Source: Furcasterigmium furcatum (taxonomy: Eukaryota > Ascomycota > Sordariomycetes > Glomerellales > Plectosphaerellaceae). Taken from it: a DNA stretch of 64,000 bases. The first letter of the stretch is position 1; every line of letters begins with the position of its first letter. The stretch covers positions 7,093,452 to 7,157,451 of the forward strand of contig BCIA01000002.1 in assembly GCA_001599815.1 (NCBI GenBank), given 5' to 3'. The position numbers and the translations under genes were made by a program. Under the pieces are notes generated by a model, which ran no database searches, was not told the DNA's origin, and saw nothing but the letters and a program-made list of their open reading frames with translations. Below are positions 55,828-64,000 of this stretch, in pieces.

Positions 55828-57012
55828 ATGAGGCTAAGCAACCACGTCCTCCTGGGCGTGGCCTCTCTTGCGGTCTTTGCTACCGCACAGACCGGCCAAG
55901 ATGGCAACAACGATGACGTCGCCCCTGTTACCGGCGGTGAGGACAACATCGCTCCCATAGTCAACGGCGAGGACGACACCGTTACCGACGACAGCGACAA
56001 TAATGACACCACCGTCGAGGGTCCCAACGACACCGTCATCCAAGACACCTTCAATGGGAATATCAGTGTTATCGAACAGGGTGTCAGTGTCAATCTGGCC
56101 AGAAGCAGCAGCACCACTATCGGCCCCAGCACCACTAGCACTTCGACGACCAACATCAGGACCGGTACTGCCCCCCCCATCAGCCCCCCGGCCAACACCC
56201 ACGGCCCCGATACCACTTCCATTGGCGCCGACGAGTTTACCGTCGACGGTCCCGTCAGGCTGGAGAACATCCAGGGTCGTGACGTCTTCGTCATGCTGGC
56301 CACCCCTGCTAGCGATGCCAAGCTGCTCGCCAACGACATCGACCTTCCCCCCAACGCCCGTCCCGGTGACAGGCTCACCATCTCCGCGACCACCATCGCT
56401 CAGGTCAACCCCGACGAGGTTAACGGCGGCGGTCGGGCCAGGCAGGAGGTCGGCAGACCCCGCATCAGGACGAACTGCACTCTTACCTTTGAGATCAACG
56501 GCAAGCAGGCCGTTCTCAACCAGAACCTCGAGACTACCGTCCAGCCTCTAAACGTCAGGTCCAACCCCTTCCGCGTCGACAGACCCTTCGACCTCAAGGT
56601 CACCATGACCTGCGGCAACGGCAGCCTCGCAACCCTCTCAATCTTCGACTTTGTCCTGGCGCCCATCATCCCCCGCCCCCCGACCGGGACCTCGACCACC
56701 CACACCGCGATCTCCACGACGCACACGCGCACTTCCACCACCGACACCCACCCTCTGCCCCCTCACCACGGTGGAAACCACCCCCATCACGGCGGTCACG
56801 ACGGGAAGCCCGATTGCAAGAATGGGCAGTGCGAGAACAACATAACGATCATTAATACGTGGGGCGGCAAGGACTGTGGGGACGAGAAGAAGCCCTGCGG
56901 CCACTGCGAGGGCGGCGATAAAGGGCACGTCGTCGTCTCGAGCGCCGACCACGTCGTCGCCGGCCTATCAACGCTGTTTCTTATCGGCGGCGTTACCTTT
57001 ATTATAGGATAG
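55828..57012 (+). CDS. GPI-anchored-type cell-surface protein
   Basis: One exon, 394 residues from the ATG at 55,828; earlier in-frame ATGs lack a signal peptide. Signal peptide MRLSNHVLLGVASLAVFATA, then an acidic Asn/Asp-rich region with many N-glycosylation sites (NNDTTVEGPNDT, NGNIS). A globular middle (~130-280) has Cys in NCTLTF and MTCGNGS. Next come a Thr/Ser/His-rich linker (HTAISTTHTRTSTTDTH, then HHGGNHPHHGGH) and a Cys cluster (CKNGQCENN, KPCGHCEGG). The end is hydrophobic (VVAGLSTLFLIGGVTFIIG), typical of a GPI signal. The His/Cys-rich parts could bind metal. Last intact gene before the telomere. Confidence 0.75.
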   Translation: MRLSNHVLLGVASLAVFATAQTGQDGNNDDVAPVTGGEDNIAPIVNGEDDTVTDDSDNNDTTVEGPNDTVIQDTFNGNISVIEQGVSVNLARSSSTTIGPSTTSTSTTNIRTGTAPPISPPANTHGPDTTSIGADEFTVDGPVRLENIQGRDVFVMLATPASDAKLLANDIDLPPNARPGDRLTISATTIAQVNPDEVNGGGRARQEVGRPRIRTNCTLTFEINGKQAVLNQNLETTVQPLNVRSNPFRVDRPFDLKVTMTCGNGSLATLSIFDFVLAPIIPRPPTGTSTTHTAISTTHTRTSTTDTHPLPPHHGGNHPHHGGHDGKPDCKNGQCENNITIINTWGGKDCGDEKKPCGHCEGGDKGHVVVSSADHVVAGLSTLFLIGGVTFIIG

Positions 57013-57057
57013 AGGGGTGTTTAGTATAATTAATAGTTAAGAGTAATGAGTATTTGA

Positions 57058-57447
57058 CGGACCGGCTGAGATTACCGACCTCTGGTCAAATCATCAAGTC
57101 CGTTTTACCGAAGAGTTCAGGCTCATGGACCTGGGCCGCCTCGCAAGGGAGCCAGCATTTCACATCCGCAACACCGTCTACGCCGTTTCCACCAGGCCGA
57201 TTCTGCGGAGGGATGGAGTGCTGTTCGCTGCCGATCTCACGTGTATCCCCCCAGCGAGTCCTCGAGCTGGTGGGCTTCCAGCCCGAACATGACGTCAAGG
57301 GCAGGAGGGCGGAAGAGAGCGAGGATGCCTGAGGCAAGGCTGGGTGAGGGATCGATGGAGAGGCCTGGGTATGTCGGAGTTAGAGGCAGCAGGAGTTGCC
57401 AGCTTTTCATGTGTCAGAATAGCGAGTAGTAGACCACAGATTCACGC
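57058..57447 (+). pseudogene. partial inverted copy of the 43-44 kb gene
   Basis: Reads DLWSNHQVRFTEEFRLMDLG..., FHIRNTVYAVSTRPI, RRDGVLFAADLTCIP, matching copy 1 (43,085-43,360, opposite strand). One extra C near 57,250 then shifts the frame; the shifted frame keeps RVLELVGFQPEHDVKG. Similarity continues past the stop into the 3' flank (to ~57,447 here, ~43,008 there). Only the last third of the gene is present. It starts abruptly 46 bases after the neighbouring stop codon. Confidence 0.7.
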
Positions 57448-57516
57448 ATCATCGGCTTCCGTCCCACCCAAGACCCTGCCTCACTGCTGATCAAGCCAAA
57501 CCGGAGAATGCGGCGT

Positions 57517-57584
57517 CCACGTGGCGACGATCCCCCGCCCCAGCCCCCAAAACGGCACTGGACTAGACCCAACACAACTGCCCG
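57517..57584 (+). repeat. short dispersed repeat, partner of 44,495-44,556
   Basis: Shares CCACGTGGCG, GATCCCCCGCCCC and ACGGCACTGG in the same order with 44,495-44,556, with a few indels. No coding sense. Confidence 0.6.
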
Positions 57585-57824
57585 AGATATGCCATGCCCT
57601 CCGCCCATATGTAAGTTCCATAGGTCACTTCCAGGTTCCGCGTCTTGGCCTATGACTAACTGAACTCAGGCCTAATCTCCCCCCAATCAGCCAATGCATG
57701 TAGCCGCTGAAGCCGCGGGTCGGCTTGCTCCTGCCGACTTGAGCCCGCATCTCATTGCCAGCGACTTCCATCCCCGCACCGACGGACGCCCAACATCTTA
57801 GCATCCAACTCTGACCGCAAGTCC

Positions 57825-57955
57825 CGCCTGTTACCACCGCGACGGTAACAGGCGCGGGCCCCGCCGATTGGTCAGGGGCCCACGGCGCACGGCCCCCCCC
57901 GACCCCACAGGCGGCGGTGGTAACAGGCAGAGGGTCGACGGTGGTAACAGGGAGC
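57825..57955. repeat. GGTAACAGG inverted and direct repeats at the subtelomere edge
   Basis: CGCCTGTTACC (57,825-57,835) and GGTAACAGGCG (57,844-57,854) form a hairpin with an 8-base loop. GGTGGTAACAGG recurs at ~57,917 and ~57,941. The RIP-like sequence starts right after. Confidence 0.6.
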
Positions 57956-58226
57956 CGTATCGGGCCGTAGGGGCCTTACCCCACCGCCGGCCATACCGTC
58001 TCATAGCCCCGGGGCAGGGCTATTAGGCCGTATAGCGTACGGCCCGGTAGGGTAACCCTAGGCCGTATTATCCCGGGTGGAAGAGTTACTAAGGAAAATA
58101 GTAGGGTAGGCCTACCCTCCCGTCCCTACTTAGCTAAGCCGGCCCTACTTAGGTAAGGACCTTCCTACCTTACTTAGGTAGCTAACTACCCTACCTAATA
58201 CTCTACCCTATATATTTAAGTTACTA

Positions 58227-58612
58227 GCTACCCTAAGATATCTACCACCCTAAGATATCTACTACCCTAGGATATCTGTTACCCTGAGATATCTGCTACC
58301 CTAGGATATCTGTTACCCTAAGATATCTGTTACCCTGAGATATCTGCTACCCTAGGATATCAGCTACCCTAAGATATCAGCTACCCTGAGATATCAGCTA
58401 CCCTAGGATATCTGCTACCCTGAGATATCTGTTACCCTAGGATATCTGTTACCCTGAGATATCTGTTACCCTGAGATATCTGTTACCCTGAGATATCTAC
58501 TGCCCTAGGATATTAGCTACCCTGAGATATTAGCTACCCTGAGATATCTGCTACCCTGAGATATCTGCTACCCTAGGATATCTGTTACCCTAAGATATTA
58601 GCTACTCTCTAC
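58227..58612. repeat. 17-bp minisatellite, about 22 units
   Basis: Unit GATATCTGTTACCCTGA with variants (ACCCTAAG, ACCCTAGG; CTG/CAG/TTAG before the ACCCT). Each unit carries GATAT(C/T), usually the palindrome GATATC. I count 22 GATAT cores. Confidence 0.85.
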
Positions 58613-59436
58613 TTAGCTAAGGTATATCCTAGAAATTAATAATAGTTAGTAGATAAATAGAGGATATTATACCTATAGTTAGTTAAGGTATACCCTATAT
58701 CTTAGTAGTAGTTAGTAAATAACTAGAGGATACTATAATAATAATACTAATAGCGTTAGGGCCTAAAAAAGGGGGGTAGGGAAATTATTTTATTTTAATA
58801 CTAAAGTAAATAAAGTAACCCCCTAACTACTTCTAGCCTAACTTATAAAACCCCTATCTAAACCCTTAATAACTATAACCCTATAATATAGTTAGTATAT
58901 ATAATAAAAGCCTAATAGCCGCTAAGTAGATAGGTTATACCTTTTTAAGTCTATAGCAGCTTTAAAAAAAAAAGGCGTAGAGCTACCTTAAGGGTATACT
59001 TAGCGCTAGAGTCTTCTATAAATAATTTATTAGTTAGTTAGGGTTAATATAAGTTAGTTAATTTCTAAGGACCTACTAGGGCGTATTTAGGTCTATAGGG
59101 CATAATAGTAACTAAAAGTAGGAGGCTATAGGCTAGGTATAATACTTTAGCGGCGGCCGGTAGAGCGTATAGCGCCTTAGATCTAAATATCGGTAGGGTT
59201 ATCGGCCCTAATAGGGGTATTTCCGCTAGCGTTTAGGATTATAATAAGCTAGAAGAATACCTATATAAAGGCTTAAGAATAGCGCTTAGGCTAATAGGCC
59301 CTATCGTTTAAGTTATTAACCGCCGGGGGAAATAGCTATTCTAGGTAGTAGTTATCCCTAACGCCGGGGGTACTAAGAGGCTATTATAGGTAGCGCTAGA
59401 CGGTAACGCTAAGGTATATAGTACTAACCTTTCACT

Positions 59437-60196
59437 AAAGGAGCCTTTAGAGATATAATAGGGCTTAGCTAAGCTTAGCGCCGGGGAGGTAGTCGTCCGG
59501 GCGGCCTATAGGGAAAGGGTTATAGAAGATAAGGTACTTATTACCTATAGCGGCGTTATTAGTAAGTATAACGCTTATAGTATTCTAAGGCTTATTAGTA
59601 AGCCCCTAGCCTAAACCCTCCTAAATATCCCTTAAGGCGGTATAGGGAGCGTCTAAGATAGCGGCCTTTAGCTAGGCGCCCTATTAATCTAGCTATATAA
59701 AATCATCGACTAAGAGACGGGGCGTAAACTCTAACCCCGCAAGATAGGCTAGGCCTATAACCCTAAGCCAGCCCGCCCGATCTTCCTCTAAACTAAAGGA
59801 GATAAGCCCCCTAAATACTAGTATACCCTTAATAGCGTCTAGGTCCTAGAGGATAAAATAGATAAAGCGGGCGGGGTAGGTAAACCAGACAGAGCTAATA
59901 TAGGCGCTATAGATAAAGTTAATTAAAGCCCTAAGGGGGTTATTAACCTCCCTAGAGCTAGGTTATAGGGTAGCGCTAGGGCCGCTATTACTAAAGTCCT
60001 CCTAGGTAAGCTTAGTAAGGCTATTATCGTCGTTATCGCTACCCTCTAGGCTAGTATCACTAAAAAGCTCCGGCTAGTTATTAGCGCTTAGGGTCTAAGC
60101 TTAGCGCCTATACGGGCGCCTAGCCACAATAGGGTATAGGTCAAAATCGGAATCGGAATTATCTATCTTAATACTTAAACCCTATAAAGACATAAA
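59437..60196 (-). pseudogene. RIP-killed reading frame, unknown protein
   Basis: Codons whose first base is 60,163 (and every third base) stay in one frame for ~253 codons. About sixteen stops interrupt it, all TAA or TAG, before the first TGA at 59,434-59,432. Readable parts include DNSDSDFDLYPIVARRPYRR, SVWFTYPARFIYFIL, and GILVFRGLISFSLEEDRAGW, then GNKYLIFYNPFPIGRPDDYL, which look like real protein. A possible start is an ATA at 60,166. A fragment SKGSFSERLVLYTLALPSS follows in another frame. No domain is recognised. It diverges from the relic at 61,791. Confidence 0.55.
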
Positions 60197-60529
60197 GAGT
60201 TAATATTATTATCCTTATATAAAGGCGGTTTCCTAGGCCGCCCCCTAAAAGTAAATAAAGGTATATTAAGATATAAAGCTAAACTATTAACTAGAATAAT
60301 AGGCTAGGCTACCTATAATTTCCCTTAGTAGCTAACTACCCTAAGTCGTAGTAGTAATCTTTTATATAGCCCCGGGAGGTATAAGACCTAGCCTTAATAA
60401 CCCTAAGCCGGATAATATAAGCCCTTAGTATACCTAGTAGGTAACTATATCTTAATATACCTAGTAAGCTAGCTATACTAAGAAAGTAACTATGTTTTAG
60501 GCTTTTATTAACTAAGTAAACGCGAACGC

Positions 60530-61140
60530 GCTGCCTGCCCCTCCGGGTTTAGCGGCACCGCCCAAACAGGCCAAGCGCCCCCTCGCCCTGTCCGCATCCC
60601 CGTCACGTGCACGGCCCCCGACGTCCTTTCTTTAAAGACAGCCGCCCCCCGTCCTGCCACCTCGCGCATACCCTCTATAACTTCATCCCATTCTAACCCT
60701 TCCCCTCCCCCCTTTCTTGTTTTTTCCCTGCTTCGCCGCCCTCCGCCCCATCGCCTACGTTATTTTCCTGCTCGCCCGTCCCTCGCCAGCGCCGCAGCGG
60801 CGCTACGCATAAGAGATAGCCTACGGCCTAATATTCCGCCCCGACACTTGTAAGTCCCACGTTGCCCTTATATCCGCCTCTCTACCTAGTCTGCCTGCTG
60901 ATTCTCGCGACACAGAAGGCATGCTTTTAGTTGCTTCTCGATTCCCCACGCCGTTCTCAAGTCTCGAAACGTCGTCGCTTCGCCGTCCTCGATCATAGGG
61001 CACCACGACCCCTCCCTCCCCCTCGGCGGCCTCCCTCTTTGCCCTATACGCCGGCACCACCAGCCACTACGACCTTCCTGAAACAGGGATGACCGTCCGC
61101 TATGCATAAAGCCCGCGCGCGGCGTTATAGGTTCTAATAG
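60530..61140. other. GC-rich island that escaped RIP
   Basis: CA, TG and CCC-rich sequence with normal dinucleotides, sharply different from both flanks. It includes ACGTGCACGG, CTTTAAAG and pyrimidine tracts. It sits between the two divergent relics and could be their former shared promoter, or a unique insert. No protein seen. Confidence 0.5.
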
Positions 61141-61790
61141 GCCCGATCTCGACGGGCGCCTGCGAAGACGACGAAATTAACGCCTCCGCGGCGCCTTCAG
61201 TCCTAGAGTTGGCCGCTCCTGGACCCCCTGGCAGGCGCTGCTAATTTGCGATTCTGCCTCGCCGTCTTACTATCACTTAGGCTACGGCCGAAGGACGATC
61301 CCTTCCTAGAATCGTCCTCGCGACCGCTAGCTAATCTCTTACCGCGTTAGCTTTAATGCGGCTAGATACTTAGCTGTGTCTCGCCTGCCTCGGATTATAC
61401 AACGCAAAGACACGGAAGCTATGCCGATTAGGGAGCTTTAACGTGGGTGCTTTTAGCTTACGCCCTTTTTCCCCCGTCCGGCTAGATCCACGGCGTGGCC
61501 GGCTCGAGCTTAGCATATCGTACGATAATCCCATAGTCAGATTATTAAGATAAGTCGGAGGCCGTGCCAGTCAGATGCTACATCGGACGCTAGCGTATAT
61601 ACCACTACTATAGGGAACTTCTAAGAGAGATAAGCAGGCGTGCGGAAGGGGGCAAGGCGTTCCGAGGCAGTGCAAGCGGACGAATAGGCCAGGTCCGGCG
61701 AGGAGTATAAGAAGGACAGCTCGTAGATACTAATAGTCCCGGACTAAGGGCCTCAACTAAGACATTCGCTATTCTCTCTCTCCTTTAGCC
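61141..61790. other. 5' flank of the SANT-like relic
   Basis: CA and TG are depleted only in part. A pyrimidine stretch (TCTCTCTCTCCTTTAG, ~61,773-61,788) lies just before the ATA start. No gene seen. Confidence 0.4.
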
Positions 61791-63572
61791 ATAGCTACTA
61801 ATCTCGACTAAATTCACTTTTATAACCCTCCCTAACCAAAGATACGCCTAGCAAATCCTATCTTAGGGGATATATTTAACCGCTTATTACAAGCCTCTAT
61901 TTACACCGATCGTAACGCCCCGGGTCCCGTCCGGGACTCCTCTAACCCCATCAAACTCTTAGACGATAACAATAAAGACTAGGTCGCTATAGTATAGTGC
62001 CTCTTAACGGCTAAACACAATAGCCTCGGTACGGAGAATACCGTAAGTAGTACGTCGGTGGTTCCCTTAGCCGCAGCGTCTCCCAGCGCTTACCCTGGTT
62101 CGCACCATATTCCTACCACCACCGCCGTCACACTGGGCGACATCTTCTAACCGGATATAACAGGACAGCTATTGTCTCAGGCCTTCTAGTGCGGTTATTC
62201 CACCGCTTTAGCTAGTGCGGATATTACAGATATTCGCCCTGCCGATAACCCACCGGAACCTACACTCGATCCCGTTAGTGCATCGCCACAGCAGGCTTCT
62301 CAAACAGTCTCCCCGACAAGTCCGGGCCTAATTTCCAGCGAAGATATCGATACGAGGGATAATAAGCCCCGAACGCCGATTAGGCGCTTAATACCATACG
62401 TCGCCTCGGCTGCCAAGGCCGACAACGAGACCATAACCTTAGACTCCTCTCTTACCGGCCATAACGGTGTCTCGCTAGGCGTACCTCCTAACTTATTCCC
62501 AATTCTAAGTTTACTTTCTAGACTTTCCGGGTCACACGTTATATTCAGGAAGAAGCCAGCGAAACCCGGGCATACTAATTACACCGCTACCAGCTTACCG
62601 CCGCCTATAGCGCCGTTCCGGATAAAAGGCCAAGGGGAGCGTTCAGCCAGCCAGCTCCGGTCTTTACGGAGCCAGTACGACAGAGCACTCTCCTCCCCTA
62701 TTAACCTCCTAAGAGGCCCCCTCAGCGACCGCCAGACTACGCAGGATATCCTACCTTACGGCGGCGGCGCCAGCCCTCGTAATCGAGGCGCTAAAGATCC
62801 CGCGAAACCCGCCGGGCGGCGGAGCAATAACTTACTCTTTCGGCCTATATCGAAGCCGACGCGGCGTTCGGACCCTAACCAAAGCCGCCTCTAGCCACGC
62901 AACGTACGTTTACGCCCCCGACAAGCCCCTCCCGACTACCATAAAGCCAGCGACTCTTACTTAAATAGTACTAATAGCAGCGATAAGAACTATATATCTA
63001 AATCAGCTAACACCGAGGGAGGAGAGGACGACCGTACGGTGGAGACGTATAGTTTAGCACTAAAACGTCGTCGCACTCTACCTTCTTCTACGATAGTAGG
63101 CGCCGCCCAAAGTCGTTCGGGGCCGCAACCTTTATGGTCGTCGATAAGGATCACCGGCCGTCGTAGAGCCTAGACCTATAGCGTAATCAGCCCTCTAACC
63201 TTATATAAGCCGTCCGAGCCCGGATCGGGTAAAGAGGGCCTAGTCATTATATTTAAGGAATAGCCATTAGACCGGGTGACCTTAAAGCGTATAGTAGATA
63301 ATAGTATAGCTATATTTTAGCTCTAGTTCTCGTAGGACCTCTATACTAAGACCGGGGCCCACGAGAAGGCGCTAAAGACCCGACGGGCGCTCCCTTTAGA
63401 GAAGCGCGGCCTATTCACCAATAAAAAAGATACACTAATAATCAAGTTAAAGGAGGAACGAGGGATCTCATAGAAGGAGATATATAAAGAGTTTACCGTA
63501 TCGCACCCCGGGCGTAGTATAGGAGCCCTCTAGGTGCGTTACTATACTAAGCTAAAGGACAGGCAGATATAA
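61791..63572 (+). pseudogene. RIP-killed gene with C-terminal Myb/SANT-like domain
   Basis: One continuous frame of 594 codons with fifteen stops, all TAA or TAG, none TGA (61,809; 61,833; 61,980; 61,995; 62,148; 62,187; 62,892; 63,171; 63,261; 63,318; 63,324; 63,333; 63,471; 63,531; 63,570). The apparent start is ATA in an AGCC-ATA-GCT context, as if ATG had become ATA. The first ~450 codons are Ser/Pro/Thr/Arg-rich and disordered. At 63,423-63,566 the sequence reads DTLIIKLKEERGIS-stop-KEIYKEF, HPGRSIGAL-stop-VRYYTKLKDR, i.e. a SANT/Myb helix pattern with stops where Trp and Gln belong. Probably once a DNA-binding protein. No restored product is proposed. Confidence 0.65.
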
Positions 63573-63901
63573 TACCTCGGCGTATATAAAATTTAGATCG
63601 CCGGCCGTCTAGTTACCCTCTTCTTTTATGTTATACTATCCCTTATAGAGAGTCGCGTGCTATAACCTTAATTTCGCCGCTCCTCCTTAAACTACCACAA
63701 CTAGTTCTCTACGGTGCTAAAGACCCTAGTTTTATTATCAAAGTCACTAACAAATAGTAACATAACTATTTTGCAATCGCTAGAAGATTATTTTGCTTCT
63801 TTATACCTACACACTCGTCGATCTTCGACCTCCGTCCGCGACACCAGCCGGCCGTCCGCATCTCGCGTGACGTGTTGCACTTCGATTGATACAACACCGT
63901 C
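63573..63901. other. telomere-adjacent sequence
   Basis: The first part is CA/TG-poor; the last ~180 bases have normal CA/TG. No gene supported. Confidence 0.5.
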
Positions 63902-64000
63902 GGGTTAGGGTTAGGGTTAGGGTTAGGGTTAGGGTTAGGGTTAGGGTTAGGGGTTAGGGTTAGGGTTAGGGTTAGGGTTAGGGTTAGGGTTAGGGTTAGG
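63902..64000 (+). repeat. telomere (TTAGGG)n
   Basis: About sixteen units of TTAGGG to the window end, with one four-G variant near 63,947. The G-rich strand runs 5'->3' outward, as expected at a right chromosome end. Confidence 0.98.

Larger units (their letters stand above)
57956..60529. repeat. RIP-mutated subtelomeric DNA (CA/TG-poor)
   Basis: CA and TG dinucleotides almost vanish while CG stays common. In 59,461-59,700 I find no CA or TG at all in 240 bases. TA and TAG/CTA are in great excess. This is the footprint of CpA->TpA RIP carried to near completion. It includes the minisatellite and the minus-strand relic. Confidence 0.8.

Noticed and set aside
60192..60194. ATG at 60,194 as the start of the minus-strand relic
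   Set aside because: It is one base out of frame with the protein-like frame (codon first bases at 60,163 and multiples of three); a C4 run shifts it.
57956..63900. CRISPR array or rRNA/tRNA genes in the subtelomere
   Set aside because: The tandem repeat has no spacers and the host is eukaryotic; no rRNA or tRNA fold was recognised.

Overview
The window is the right end of a chromosome from a filamentous ascomycete (Pezizomycotina; Sordariomycetes-like is a guess). Three things support this. The last ~98 bases are TTAGGG repeats running 5'->3' off the end. Genes carry many short introns (41-83 bp) with GT..AG ends and CTAAC/CTGAC branch sites. Repeats carry CpA->TpA damage typical of repeat-induced point mutation (RIP). 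Gene models were spliced by eye, choosing donor, acceptor and phase so the reading frame and protein family continue.

Region 1 (1-21 kb): secreted amidase-family protein; ankyrin-like protein; a short-chain dehydrogenase divergent from a Zn(II)2Cys6 regulator; secreted tannase/feruloyl esterase; C2H2-like regulator; tail-anchored surface protein; a probably broken gene of unknown function (17.3-19.2 kb); a TauD/TfdA 2-oxoglutarate dioxygenase. Two diverged copies of one ~250 bp repeat lie at 10.2 and 14.4 kb.

Region 2 (22-43 kb): an amino-acid (methionine-type) permease, a secreted TAP-like hydrolase, and a likely aromatic-catabolism unit. That unit is a Zn(II)2Cys6 regulator divergent from an intradiol ring-cleavage dioxygenase, followed by an FAD phenol hydroxylase. 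Its promoters hold CGGG direct repeats and a perfect AACCGGG-TT-CCCGGTT inverted repeat. Tannase upstream and an HSL-type esterase downstream would fit release of phenolics, but that link is inference. A secreted L-asparaginase (six exons), a glycoside-hydrolase pseudogene and a LaeA-like methyltransferase (seven exons) complete this part.

Region 3 (43-57.5 kb): small or degenerate genes. These are a broken gene at 43-44 kb with an inverted partial copy at 57 kb, a tail-anchored protein with a GC-AG intron, a coiled-coil protein, a pogo-type transposase scrap, a small cysteine-rich secreted protein, two Ser/Thr-rich surface or secreted proteins, and a GDSL esterase.

Region 4 (57.8-64 kb): subtelomere without an intact gene. 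It holds GGTGGTAACAGG motifs, a 17-bp minisatellite (~22 units), and long stretches nearly free of CA/TG. Within them two divergent reading frames survive, interrupted almost only by TAA/TAG. The telomere-side frame (61.79-63.57 kb, ~590 codons) ends in a Myb/SANT-like domain and its apparent start codon is ATA. The other (60.2-59.4 kb, minus) is unrecognised. A GC-rich island that keeps CA/TG lies between them. I read this as a subtelomeric divergent gene pair killed by RIP, the most interesting signal in the window.
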